From Pararhizobium arenae (GTDB lineage: Bacteria > Pseudomonadota > Alphaproteobacteria > Rhizobiales > Rhizobiaceae): DNA of 64,000 nucleotides. Where the stretch lies: contig NZ_MOOY01000001.1 in NCBI RefSeq assembly GCF_001931685.1, positions 620,001-684,000 of the forward strand. Direction: 5' to 3'. Positions 53,928 to 62,836 of the stretch are shown one piece after another; position 1 is the first letter of the stretch; each line of letters starts with the position of its first letter. The position numbers and the translations under genes are program-made. The notes beneath the pieces are model-generated. The model saw only the letters and a list, made by a program, of their open reading frames with translations. It searched no databases and had not been told where the DNA came from.

Positions 53928-55304
53928 ATGGCCAAGCGCGACATGTCGAGAGAAGAACTCTTCGCATTGGTATGGGAGCGCCCGACCAGCGAGATTGCCA
54001 TCGAACTCGGCATCTCCGACGTCGCAGTCGGTAAGCTTTGCGAGAAATTGCAGGTTCCAAAGCCTCCTCGCGGTTATTGGGCGCGCGTGGTGGCGGGCCA
54101 TGCGCCGCGACGTCCCGCCTTGAAAGCATTTCGAGAAGAGTTGGAAGCCAAACGGAAAAGCGCATTACAAGCCCGCACCGCCGGACATTTCACTGAACTT
54201 CAATCGAAATTCCTGAATGAGGCACTCGACGAACTTCGCAATCGCGGCATCGAGCACCAGATCGATACGTCGCGCCTGAAACATATCTCGAGCCTCGATC
54301 AGGACGTCGCCGCCCAAGCGCTGCTTTTGATTCAGGGGCAAGCACAGAAATGGGCAGAGAGTGGTCGGGTTGCCGTCAAATGGGGGACGTCGGTCAAGGC
54401 GAGCATCGGAAAACTCGTCGAGCGATTGATGCCACTTGCCCGTCCGCAATTGCTGGCTTTCGAGACAGAAGGCAAGCGTCATTCGTTCTCGGCTGCAGGT
54501 CCGATTGTATTCGTCAGGTGGACGGCAGAACTTCAAACTCGAATAGCAACGCTTGCGCGGATCACACGGGATCAAAATCTTAGCCACGTGGTCCAACCGC
54601 TGTCGGTCGCAGACCATGCCTGGTCGAGCACCCATCTCTATCAGCCGGAATCAGATTTCATTCTGAATAGCTACCTATGCATTTCGTCAGACACTGCCTG
54701 GATAGAATGGTATCGGCGATCGTGGCGTGAGGAGAACCCGCCGGAACGACACTCAACGAACAAGTTCAAATTGCGTGACGTTATGCCGATCGATTTGCTC
54801 GATGAAGAAGAGGAAAAGGTTCTGGCTCCGGCCATTTCCGAAGCGAGGGTCAAGCCGTATCAGTCGCGTCTGCAGGCGCTCGATGAGGCCGAACGGATCT
54901 ACGAGATGATCACCAATGCAGCTTATGCCTTGGATAGGTCGGTTCCAAACGACATGCTGGCCATGGCTGATCGGATCTGGTTTGGAGCCGATCGACCCTT
55001 TCAGGCCGCCCGCGAAGCATTTGCCCATATCGAAACTGATCTGGAGCGCTGGGAGCAGCAACTCGAGACCGAGCGATCGCAGTTGGCGCAAGCCGTTCTC
55101 GGCGTCAGGCCTGGCGACATTGTTGCCTCACAACAGAACGGCGCGTTCGTGCGCATTTCAGCAGAGTCGGTTTCGCTCTACTTCACCGAGAAGCGCGTCA
55201 CGTTTGTCGTCTCTGGTAGGCGCTTTCGCAAAGACGGAACCCTTGGCAAGATCAGTGAGACGATGAGTTTCGCTATGGACCGAAAAGATGAGCAGGGCGG
55301 CTAG
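53928..55304 (+). CDS. HTH protein of unknown function, 458 residues
   Basis: N-terminal helix-turn-helix of the type SREELFALVWERPTSEIA / LGISDVAVGKLCEKL / PPRGYWARV, a module I have seen at the start of many uncharacterised proteins in genomic islands. The rest is helical with a long coiled-coil-like segment near 370-400 and a short beta-rich end (GDIVASQQNGAFVRISAESV). Could be a large regulator or DNA-binding defence protein; no catalytic motif is visible. Confidence 0.55.
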   Translation: MAKRDMSREELFALVWERPTSEIAIELGISDVAVGKLCEKLQVPKPPRGYWARVVAGHAPRRPALKAFREELEAKRKSALQARTAGHFTELQSKFLNEALDELRNRGIEHQIDTSRLKHISSLDQDVAAQALLLIQGQAQKWAESGRVAVKWGTSVKASIGKLVERLMPLARPQLLAFETEGKRHSFSAAGPIVFVRWTAELQTRIATLARITRDQNLSHVVQPLSVADHAWSSTHLYQPESDFILNSYLCISSDTAWIEWYRRSWREENPPERHSTNKFKLRDVMPIDLLDEEEEKVLAPAISEARVKPYQSRLQALDEAERIYEMITNAAYALDRSVPNDMLAMADRIWFGADRPFQAAREAFAHIETDLERWEQQLETERSQLAQAVLGVRPGDIVASQQNGAFVRISAESVSLYFTEKRVTFVVSGRRFRKDGTLGKISETMSFAMDRKDEQGG

Positions 55305-55770
55305 GTCTGAGCGTGGCCTGCCGAACCGATTGCATCCGCACGTCATACGACCAAGTGCTTGATGGCCTGCTTCAATTCGCCCGGGGTCAGCGCCTTCACC
55401 AGTTTCCGTGAATGGACAAGCATGCCGTCAGAGATCGCGATCTGCCGACCCTATATCGAAGCGCTCTTACATAGGCAAAGACAGCCGTGTTGCGGCCGAG
55501 GCCCTATCGTCCAGAAGGAGCGATATGCACTCGGCCGTGATCGCCTTCCTGACCGGGTCAAACACCATTCGCACTCCCGAATTTCATCAGAGAAAGCAAC
55601 CGGCAAGAGGCAAACAACTGCGCACGCCCTGACCGAGCGGCTACAGTAATTTGGGGACTCCGCGTCATGTCCTGCAGTTTCCGTATTGACCAGAATGCTG
55701 CGGTGCAGTTATTTGGGACTCAAAATTTGGTTGCTCCAGTAACCGGGTAACGACCACAGAGACAACCATT
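55305..55770. other. Leader and gap before the dpd operon
   Basis: About 465 bases. I find no intact gene at 55305-55640; it may be remnants. An imperfect direct repeat, CAGTAATTTGGGGACTC (55644-55660) and CAGTTATTTGGGACTC (55706-55721), lies close to the first dpd gene. Confidence 0.45.
55686..55714 (+). promoter_or_regulatory. Possible promoter of the dpd/que operon
   Basis: TTGACC at 55686-55691, a 17-base spacer and TTATTT at 55709-55714. The -10 box lies within the second copy of the direct repeat at 55706-55721, so a protein binding the repeats would cover it. Confidence 0.45.
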
Positions 55771-56685
55771 ATGACCGTAATTCTCACCGCCTGCACTCAG
55801 AGAAAGCGGGTTTCCCACAGCCCGTTGCTCTGTGCGAGAGACCTGCCTGACGGTAAGCTTTCGGACGTGGTCGAGACTTGGGCCGATCGCCTCAGTCAAG
55901 TGAAGGTTACCCGCCCAGCAAAGGATCTTTATTGCGGCCGATCCTTCTCTGAGGCGGTCAAAGCGGCCCAAAATATCCAGGCTGATCTTTATATCGTGTC
56001 GGCGGGTCTTGGCCTCGTTCCGGGCGATGTCAACGTGCCTTCCTATAACCTCACGGTCTCGAAGGGGACCGCCGACTGCGTCATGAACAAGCTCGATGGC
56101 GAATACTCTGAAGCCGACTGGTGGGCGGCGCTAGGCGGCGCCGAAGCGCTGCTTCACGTGATCGAGCAGGCTGACCCGGTGGTTGTTGTCGGACTCCCCT
56201 CCCCTTATTTGCGCATGATCGCACCGACACTGGCGCTTCTATCGGATGGACTCTGCAGCAAGTTGAGGATTGTCGGAGGTCGTGATGTGCCGGACCTGGA
56301 TCCGCGCCTTGAAGACTTTCGGCTCCCCTATGACGATCGCTTAGATGGCCCCGACAGCTCCTTGCCGGGGACAAGATCAGATTTTGCTTCCCGTGCCGCC
56401 CGCCATTTCGCGGAAGAAATACTGGTCAAGGCTCCGGTCGCATCAATCGACATTCATCGCACCCTGACTGAGGCCTCGATGTCGACATGGACACGTCCGA
56501 CCACCAAGTCTGGCGCTCGAATGTCCGACGCGGATCTTAAATCGATCGTTCGTGATCATTGGTCGCGTGCCGGCGGTCGTTCCACCAAACTCCTACGGAT
56601 ATTGCGGGACGAATTGAACGTCGCTTGCGAGCAAAAGCGCTTCGCAAAGCTGGCGGCCGAGATCCGGAAAGAACAAGCCCTATGA
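55771..56685 (+). CDS. dpdC: YaaA/DUF6884-like protein, probable DpdC
   Basis: 304 residues. The first 170 recall YaaA (DUF328) and DUF6884 proteins: VILTACTQRKRVSH, RPAKDLYCGRSFSEAVK, DLYIVSAGLGLVPGD and YNLTVS. In Salmonella Montevideo, DpdC is the gene needed to turn dPreQ0 in DNA into 7-amido-7-deazaguanine; I place this protein there on the strength of fold and context, not a firm match. A helical C-terminal tail follows. Overlaps dpdB by four bases (ATGA). Confidence 0.6.
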   Translation: MTVILTACTQRKRVSHSPLLCARDLPDGKLSDVVETWADRLSQVKVTRPAKDLYCGRSFSEAVKAAQNIQADLYIVSAGLGLVPGDVNVPSYNLTVSKGTADCVMNKLDGEYSEADWWAALGGAEALLHVIEQADPVVVVGLPSPYLRMIAPTLALLSDGLCSKLRIVGGRDVPDLDPRLEDFRLPYDDRLDGPDSSLPGTRSDFASRAARHFAEEILVKAPVASIDIHRTLTEASMSTWTRPTTKSGARMSDADLKSIVRDHWSRAGGRSTKLLRILRDELNVACEQKRFAKLAAEIRKEQAL

Positions 56686-57803
56686 GCATTGACGAGAACA
56701 ATCTCATAATACGTGCGGTCAAAACCCAGCAAGGCGACGGCGTCGACGTTTACGCCTTCTTTCTCCACGGCTCGGACCTCACGCGGATTGCCGATATCAG
56801 TCGGATTCATCGTGACGAGAAGGACCTAAAGGGTTTTCAGCGCAAGGAGATCCGCAGCCATGTTAACGCTATCGCGGAGTTTCTCGACAGCGGCCCAGTT
56901 CTTTTTCCCAATGCCATCACGCTCGCCCTTTCTTCCGACGTCACGTTTGACGTGTCTCGAGGACCGAAGCCGAAAGGACTGACCGAGGTCGGCCAATCGG
57001 GAACGCTGAACATCCCGATCAGGAAGGCCGGTGAGCGTGCCGCTTGGATCGTCGATGGTCAGCAGCGCTCATTGGCGCTCGCGAAAGCCAAGGATAGCCG
57101 CTTCCCGGTTCCGGTCATCGGCTTCGTCTCTCAGGACGTGCGGGTGCATCGCGAACAATTTATTCTGGTCAACAAGGTCAAAGCCCTCGACGTCAGGCTG
57201 ATCAACGAACTCCTCCCGGAGGTGGGTTCGCTGCTGCCAAAGGATCTGGCGGCCAATCGTCTCCCGAGCGAGTTGTGCAACCTTCTCAATCGACAACAGA
57301 AATCGCCCTTTTATCGTCTGATCCGTCGCGCCTCCGATACTGGCAATGAGCAGAGCGTCGTCAACGATACGGCTCTGATCGACGCGATTAAGAAGAACCT
57401 CAAAGGCCCCTATGGCGCATTGAGTCAATATCTTACGGTTGAAGCCTATAACCCCGATGCCATGTACGATGCCCTTGTTCTCTATTGGTCTGCCGTCCGC
57501 GACGTGTTTCAAGAGGCCTGGGGTAGGCAACCCACCGAAAGCCGGCTTATGCATTCTGCTGGCATCAAGGCGATGGGTGCTTTGATGGACCAGGTGATGC
57601 TGCGCGCTGATAGCTCTGCGACACCGGAAACCGAAGTCAGAGAAGCGCTGCAGCGGATCGCCCCTTTCTGCGCCTGGACCGAGGGAACATGGGAGGGTGT
57701 TGGCCTGCAGTGGAATGAAATCCAAGGAACGCCGCAGCACAACCGGTTGCTCGCTGATCACCTGATGCAACTCGACCGCAAACTATCCAGGCCGACACGA
57801 TGA
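56682..57803 (+). CDS. dpdB: DGQHR-domain protein DpdB (copy 1)
   Basis: 373 residues. The signature is AWIVDGQQRSLALAKA with Asp125-Gly-Gln-Gln-Arg129, preceded by GFQRKEIRSHVNAIAEFLD and followed by EQFILVNKVKALDVRLINELL, the order found in DndB/DpdB proteins. DpdB works with DpdA to put preQ0 in DNA. ATG overlaps the stop of the preceding gene and its stop overlaps the start of dpdA. A longer frame upstream lies inside dpdC and is not used. Confidence 0.85.
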   Translation: MSIDENNLIIRAVKTQQGDGVDVYAFFLHGSDLTRIADISRIHRDEKDLKGFQRKEIRSHVNAIAEFLDSGPVLFPNAITLALSSDVTFDVSRGPKPKGLTEVGQSGTLNIPIRKAGERAAWIVDGQQRSLALAKAKDSRFPVPVIGFVSQDVRVHREQFILVNKVKALDVRLINELLPEVGSLLPKDLAANRLPSELCNLLNRQQKSPFYRLIRRASDTGNEQSVVNDTALIDAIKKNLKGPYGALSQYLTVEAYNPDAMYDALVLYWSAVRDVFQEAWGRQPTESRLMHSAGIKAMGALMDQVMLRADSSATPETEVREALQRIAPFCAWTEGTWEGVGLQWNEIQGTPQHNRLLADHLMQLDRKLSRPTR

Positions 57804-59167
57804 GATTCATTTTCGCCGACAGCCTCGATCACGTCGATCCCGGTTACGACTTTCTCAGAGACCGGTACTCAGAAGGCCGCACGCCATATTGGGACGACGC
57901 TTATCCGCATGAGATCATGGGCTATGCTCCGTATAAAGGAATGCTAGTTTCCCGCGGCATCGTCGGTGGCGCGGCCGTCGGCGGAAAATATACCGAGGCC
58001 CAGGCAATGCGCTTCCGCCGGGTCGGAGCACGCGAGTTCCTTCGTCTGGATAAGCCGCGATTCGAGCATCTGCCGATTTTCGGCGATTGCGGGGCGTTTA
58101 CCTATCATAAGGAAGATAAGCCGCCCTACACACCGGACGACACCGCGGAGTTTTACGACGATGCGCGCTTCACTCATGGCTGCTCCGTCGACCATATCAT
58201 TTTCGATTTCGATGAAAGCCTGAAAGGTTTTGAGGGCGGCACGGAAGAGGCCCGCAGGCGTTTCGAGATCACGCTTGAGAATGCGTCAGCTTTTCGGACG
58301 TCGACGCAGCACATGTCGAACCGCTTCACGCCCATGGGCGTTATTCAAGGCTGGTCGCCTGGAAGCATGGCCGAGGGAGCCCGCCGACTGGTCGCGATGG
58401 GTTACGACTACCTTGCCCTCGGTGGTACCGTGCCGTTAAAAGCTTCGCAGATCAAAGCCTGCCTTGCCGCAATCCGTGATGTCATTCCGGAGAGCACCCG
58501 CCTACATATTCTTGGATTTGCTAAGGCTGACGAGATCGATACGTTCGGCTCCTTCAATATTACCAGCTTTGATACGACCTCGCCGTTGATCCGTGCCTTT
58601 AAGGACGCCAAAGCGAATTACTACTTACCGAACAAGGCCGGAAAACTCGACTATTACACGGCGATCCGAGTGCCTCAAGCGCTCGAGAACCCCAAGCTGA
58701 TGCGACTTGCCAAACGCGGCGCTCTTAACCAGGAGCAACTCGTATCGATGGAAAAGAATGCGCTCGCCGCGCTCAGATCCTATGATCGCGGCGAGACTGA
58801 TCTCGAAGACACCCTCGACACAGTCCTCGAATACGCGACGCCGGCCATCATGGGCGAGACGATTGGCGATTTGCCCGGAGCAAAAGCCGTTAAGGATCTC
58901 CGAGACAGATACAAGCGGACACTGAGCGACAAGCCCTGGAAACGTTGCTCCTGCCCAATCTGCTCTGCACTTTCGATTGAAGTGGTGATCTTCCGAGCGA
59001 GCAATCGCAATAAACGGCGCGGCATTCATAATCTGGGCGTCTACAACGCCCTTGTTGACCAACTCCCAATCAATAGCGGGCGAAATGACGATACTCAAGT
59101 TTCCAGCGATCAGAGCCAGACAGAGCGAAGCACACACGGTTCTATCATTTGCAGCGCTAGCGTCTGA
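57800..59167 (+). CDS. dpdA: DNA-guanine transglycosylase DpdA
   Basis: 455 residues, TGT-like barrel. GDCGAFTY near residue 95, IFDFDESLKGF with the likely nucleophilic Asp, GVIQGWSPGSMAEGARRLVA, YLALGGTVPL and the zinc site Cys383, Cys385, Cys388, His410 (CSCPIC...GIHN) are intact. Exchanges guanine in DNA for preQ0. The last 45 residues are unlike the family and overlap the next gene by 83 bases; the ancestral stop may have been lost. ATGA overlap with dpdB. Confidence 0.92.
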   Translation: MRFIFADSLDHVDPGYDFLRDRYSEGRTPYWDDAYPHEIMGYAPYKGMLVSRGIVGGAAVGGKYTEAQAMRFRRVGAREFLRLDKPRFEHLPIFGDCGAFTYHKEDKPPYTPDDTAEFYDDARFTHGCSVDHIIFDFDESLKGFEGGTEEARRRFEITLENASAFRTSTQHMSNRFTPMGVIQGWSPGSMAEGARRLVAMGYDYLALGGTVPLKASQIKACLAAIRDVIPESTRLHILGFAKADEIDTFGSFNITSFDTTSPLIRAFKDAKANYYLPNKAGKLDYYTAIRVPQALENPKLMRLAKRGALNQEQLVSMEKNALAALRSYDRGETDLEDTLDTVLEYATPAIMGETIGDLPGAKAVKDLRDRYKRTLSDKPWKRCSCPICSALSIEVVIFRASNRNKRRGIHNLGVYNALVDQLPINSGRNDDTQVSSDQSQTERSTHGSIICSASV

Positions 59168-60200
59168 CCTGCAGAAATTTGCGGTCATCGAACGGGTCGC
59201 GCGCGATGCCGAGGGCGGATTGAGTGGGTTTCAGCGTCCGCAGATTGCTGGTCATATTCGGGAGATCCGAGATTATCTCGAGAAGCCGGAGGCGATCCTG
59301 CCCAACCCAATTGTTGTGGCGTTTACAACGAATGTCGAGATCAGCAACGAGGGTGCCGACGGGCGATGCATGGTAGAGATCGACATCGCGTCGGGAGCGC
59401 CGGGCATGGTCGTGGACGGCCAGCAGCGGTTGACGGCGCTTGGCCAGGTCCATGAGAAGGACTTCCAGGTCTTCGTCTCGGCGATCATCTGCCGCGACGA
59501 CGAAGAACTACGCCGACAATTCGTCCTGATCAACAATACGCGGCCGCTGCCGAAATCGCTGATCTACGAACTGCTGCCGACCGTGACCGGCCTGCCGCGC
59601 CGGCTTGGTGATCGTTCGGTCGCCGCCGATATCGCCGCACGTTTAAACTACGACGAACAATCGTCGCTTAAGGGTCAAGTCTACCAGCATACAAACCCGG
59701 GCGGCCTCATTCGAGATACGGCGATCCAGCGCGTCATTATCAATTCGCTGAGCGACGGGGTCATGCGTGAATTGATCCGCGAGCCCGACGGCACCGACCT
59801 CTGCTTCAAGCTGATCAGCGATTTTTACCGCGCGGTTCAGTATGTCTTCAAGGACGCATGGAAGAACCACACGCCAAAGACGTCGCGCCTTGTTCACGGC
59901 GCGGGCATCATGTCCCTCGGCTATGTCATGGAAATTCTCGTGCTCCTTGACGGCGCCAGAACCTTCGATGATTTCGCCAAGGGCCTTGCTTGTCTTGTCG
60001 ATAACACCGCCTGGACGTCCGGCGAATGGAATTTCGCGGAAAACGACAAACGAAATTGGAAGTCGGTGCAGAACGTCAACCGCGATATCGTGACGCTTGC
60101 ACAATATCTCGTTGGAATCGTTCGTGCTGACGTCCGTCGCCGGCGCAACGAGGGTCAGGTGAGCACCGAGGAACCACGCCAGAAGGTCACGGGGACCTGA
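59085..60200 (+). CDS. Second DGQHR-domain protein, DpdB-like (copy 2)
   Basis: 371 residues, clearly related to the protein at 56682 in layout: GFQRPQIAGHIREIRDYLE, MVVDGQQRLTALGQ (Asp111), RQFVLINNTRPLPKSLIYELL, RLVHGAGIMSLGYVM. Sequence between the motifs differs, so it is a diverged homologue rather than a recent copy. ATG 59085 lies inside the end of dpdA; TTG/GTG starts nearby are possible. Ends one base into queE. Might be a partner of DpdA for a second site or a regulator like DndB. Confidence 0.8.
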   Translation: MTILKFPAIRARQSEAHTVLSFAALASDLQKFAVIERVARDAEGGLSGFQRPQIAGHIREIRDYLEKPEAILPNPIVVAFTTNVEISNEGADGRCMVEIDIASGAPGMVVDGQQRLTALGQVHEKDFQVFVSAIICRDDEELRRQFVLINNTRPLPKSLIYELLPTVTGLPRRLGDRSVAADIAARLNYDEQSSLKGQVYQHTNPGGLIRDTAIQRVIINSLSDGVMRELIREPDGTDLCFKLISDFYRAVQYVFKDAWKNHTPKTSRLVHGAGIMSLGYVMEILVLLDGARTFDDFAKGLACLVDNTAWTSGEWNFAENDKRNWKSVQNVNRDIVTLAQYLVGIVRADVRRRRNEGQVSTEEPRQKVTGT

Positions 60201-60832
60201 TGAGCTACGCGGTCAAGGAACTCTTCAAAACGCTCCAGGGCGAAGGTGCCCAAGCCGGCAGAGTAGCGGTTTTTTGCCGTTTTTCCGGCTGCAATCTCTG
60301 GTCGGGCCGTGAAGAGGATCGCCCCAAGGCAGTCTGCCAGTTCTGCGACACGGACTTCATCGGTACGAATGGCGAGGGAGGGGGCAAGTTTCGCGATGCA
60401 GCGGAGCTTGCTGCAGCGATTGCCCGCACCTGGGGAAACAAGGAAAGCAGGCGATACGTTGTCTTTACGGGCGGCGAACCGCTGCTCCAGATTGATGCAG
60501 AGTTGATCGACGCGGTTCATGGGTATGGGTTCGAGATCGCGATCGAGACCAATGGCACGCTCGAGCCGCCAGCCGGCATTGACTGGATTTGCGTCAGCCC
60601 GAAAGCAGGCGCGCCCTTAAAACTTCGAGCCGGGAGCGAACTAAAGCTTGTCTTTCCGCAGCCGAACCTCCTCCCGGAGGCATTGCAGGACCTCCACTTC
60701 GAGCACTATTTTCTGCAACCGATGGACGGGCCGGAGCGCGCTGAAAATACCATTGCCGTGACCGAGTACTGCCTGGAACATCCCAAGTGGCGCCTTTCGC
60801 TACAAACGCACAAGATGATCGGAATCCCATGA
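60200..60832 (+). CDS. queE: 7-carboxy-7-deazaguanine synthase
   Basis: Radical SAM enzyme that makes CDG from 6-carboxy-tetrahydropterin. 210 residues; the long Cys motif of this QueE branch is CNLWSGREEDRPKAVCQFCD, then TGGEPLLQ and IETNGTLEP. Starts on the last base of the DpdB-like gene (ATGA-type overlap) and overlaps queD by four bases. Acts with the next two genes to supply preQ0. Confidence 0.95.
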   Translation: MSYAVKELFKTLQGEGAQAGRVAVFCRFSGCNLWSGREEDRPKAVCQFCDTDFIGTNGEGGGKFRDAAELAAAIARTWGNKESRRYVVFTGGEPLLQIDAELIDAVHGYGFEIAIETNGTLEPPAGIDWICVSPKAGAPLKLRAGSELKLVFPQPNLLPEALQDLHFEHYFLQPMDGPERAENTIAVTEYCLEHPKWRLSLQTHKMIGIP

Positions 60833-61185
60833 AAATCACCCAAGCTTTCACCTTCGAGGCGGCCCATCGCCTGCCGAACGTCCCAGCTACCCACAAGTGC
60901 CATCGGATGCATGGCCACTCCTATCGGGTCGAACTGCAGCTCGCCGGCAAGGTCAATCCGGACACGGGTTTCGTCATCGACTTTTTCGATCTGGAAAAGG
61001 CTTTCGGCCCCCTCCTTGAACAACTCGACCACCACACGCTCAACGAGATCGAAGGGCTGGAAAATCCGACAGCTGAGAACATCTCGACATGGATCTGGAC
61101 AAGGGTTCGCCCGCTCCTTCCCGAATTGAGTTCCGTAAAGGTATTCGAGACGCCCATGTGCTGGGCTGAATACGATGGCAATTGA
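60829..61185 (+). CDS. queD: 6-carboxy-5,6,7,8-tetrahydropterin synthase
   Basis: 118 residues; zinc His ligands in FEAAHRLP and CHRMHGHSYRV (which also carries the active Cys), a Glu in FETPMCWAEY. Converts dihydroneopterin triphosphate to CPH4. ATG 60829 overlaps the queE stop. 13 bases before queC. Confidence 0.95.
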   Translation: MKITQAFTFEAAHRLPNVPATHKCHRMHGHSYRVELQLAGKVNPDTGFVIDFFDLEKAFGPLLEQLDHHTLNEIEGLENPTAENISTWIWTRVRPLLPELSSVKVFETPMCWAEYDGN

Positions 61186-61198
61186 GAGGTAGAGGACC

Positions 61199-61900
61199 AT
61201 GACGTCGACAGCGCTTGTTCTGTTTTCCGGAGGTCAGGATTCGTCGACCTGCCTTGCCTGGGCCCTCGATCGATACGAGCGGGTCGAGACGGTGGGCTTC
61301 GATTATGGTCAGAGGCACCGAATTGAACTTGATTGCCGTGATACACTGCGTCGTGAACTCAGTGCCATGAACCCGGCCTGGGCAGAGCGCTTAGGCGAAG
61401 ATCATACGATTTCGCTGGCCTCGCTCGGAGAGATCTCCAAGACCGCGTTGACGAGCGAAATCGCTATCGAAATGGAAGACACAGGCCTTCCCAACACCTT
61501 CGTTCCGGGCAGAAACATTATCTTCCTGACCTTTGCTGCGGCCCTCGCCTATCGACGGGGGCTAAAACACATCGTCGGCGGCATGTGCGAAACAGACTAC
61601 TCCGGATATCCAGACTGCCGCGACGATACGGTCAAAGCCTTGCAGGTCGCGCTCAATCTCGGCATGGAAAAGCGGTTTGTTCTCGACACCCCCTTGATGT
61701 GGTTGGACAAAGCTGACACCTGGCGGTTGGCGCAGGATCTCGGAGGTTCTCGCCTCGTCGAAACGATCGTGAAGGAGAGCCATACCTGCTACCTGGGTGA
61801 GCGTGGCGACCTCCATGACTGGGGATATGGTTGCGGGACGTGTCCGGCCTGCGATTTGCGGGCAAAGGGATATCAGCGATTTGTTGCAGAGCAGGTTTGA
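61199..61900 (+). CDS. queC: 7-cyano-7-deazaguanine synthase
   Basis: Makes preQ0 from CDG with ATP and ammonia. 233 residues; PP-loop [45 protein letters not shown], and C-terminal zinc site [14 protein letters not shown]. Good match in length and motifs. ATG 61199 after GAGGTAGAGG. Confidence 0.96.
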   Translation: MTSTALVLFSGGQDSSTCLAWALDRYERVETVGFDYGQRHRIELDCRDTLRRELSAMNPAWAERLGEDHTISLASLGEISKTALTSEIAIEMEDTGLPNTFVPGRNIIFLTFAAALAYRRGLKHIVGGMCETDYSGYPDCRDDTVKALQVALNLGMEKRFVLDTPLMWLDKADTWRLAQDLGGSRLVETIVKESHTCYLGERGDLHDWGYGCGTCPACDLRAKGYQRFVAEQV

Positions 61901-61915
61901 AACGAGGGCGAAGAG

Positions 61916-62479
61916 ATGATCGCGACGCGCAGACAACGCATTGAAGGGTTCCTCTTTCTGGCCGGCTTTATAGCCTGCATTCCCTTGGCGAACTATATGA
62001 TTGGCCACGTGGGAACCATGTGTGTTCCCGATGGCCCGTGCATCATACCGGTCGGCCCCGGTTTGACGGCGCCAAGTGGCGTGTTGCTGGTCGGCCTTGC
62101 TCTGGTACTGCGTGATCTGGTGCAGCGGCGGCTTGGGCTGACATGGGCTTTCGGAGCTATTGTGGTGGGAGCAGCGCTCTCAACGACCTTCACTGCTCCT
62201 GCCCTTGCCTTCGCTTCCGCCGCAGCCTTCCTCTCGTCGGAGGTCGCCGACCTGCTGGTGTTCACGCCCCTGCAGAAGAAGGGCTTGGTGAAAGCCGCTT
62301 TGGCAAGCAGTATCGCCGGTCTTATCGTCGACAGCGTCATGTTCCTCTGGCTGGCCTTTGGATCGCTCGATTTTCTCGCAGGGCAGGTCGTGGGCAAAGC
62401 GATCATGGTGATTGCTGCCCTTCCCGTGCTTTTCTGGATTCGGAACCGCGATAAGCGTCTGGGTCTAATTCCTGCGTAG
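61916..62479 (+). CDS. YhhQ/VUT-family transporter, probable preQ0/preQ1 importer
   Basis: 187 residues, five to six membrane segments; SEVADLLVFTPLQKKG and ALVLRDLVQRRLG match the vitamin uptake transporter (VUT/YhhQ) family, whose E. coli member imports preQ0 and preQ1. Starts 15 bases after queC, so it is part of the operon. May top up the base pool from outside. GC content and organisation resemble the versions carried by phages. Confidence 0.8.
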   Translation: MIATRRQRIEGFLFLAGFIACIPLANYMIGHVGTMCVPDGPCIIPVGPGLTAPSGVLLVGLALVLRDLVQRRLGLTWAFGAIVVGAALSTTFTAPALAFASAAAFLSSEVADLLVFTPLQKKGLVKAALASSIAGLIVDSVMFLWLAFGSLDFLAGQVVGKAIMVIAALPVLFWIRNRDKRLGLIPA

Positions 62480-62836
62480 CGGTACACCACAGATTTGACA
62501 AAGCGAGGTTTGCCGACTGTTGGACAGCGGCAAGCCTAGCGGGAGATGCTCGCAAATGATTGCGGCAACTGCTGCAGTTAACTGCCTGCATAACAACGGT
62601 CTTATCTTTCGGCAAAATTTAGCTCTATTGGCAACATCCGGTTCAACCGATATTGTTGAGCAATAATCACGAAGATTGCAATCAAACCTTAACCTGCAAC
62701 CTAGATATATGTCACACTTACGTAATGCCGAATCGGGGGTTCGGCACCTTTCGAGGTGGGCATAAGTGCATGATGTGTCGCTTGTTGCGGAGGAACGGGT
62801 TCCGGCAACGCAAAATCATTTGAACTGGTTACGCGC
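62480..62836. other. Intergenic leader before the helicase gene
   Basis: About 357 bases with no supported gene. Contains a strong hairpin at 62507-62536 (TTGCCG/CGGCAA plus CTGT/ACAG, no T run) and two tandem hairpins at 62727-62758 (GCCGAA/TTCGGC, then CACCT-TTCG-AGGTG). AT-rich in between, with TAGATATAT near 62702-62710 as a possible -10 region. Confidence 0.5.

Noticed and set aside
55408..55632. 74-residue + strand frame before the dpd operon
   Set aside because: Ser/Arg-rich, no ribosome site, no recognisable similarity; probably decayed sequence.
62700..62836. preQ1 riboswitch in front of the helicase gene
   Set aside because: Hairpins are present but no consensus of the known preQ1 classes could be matched by eye.
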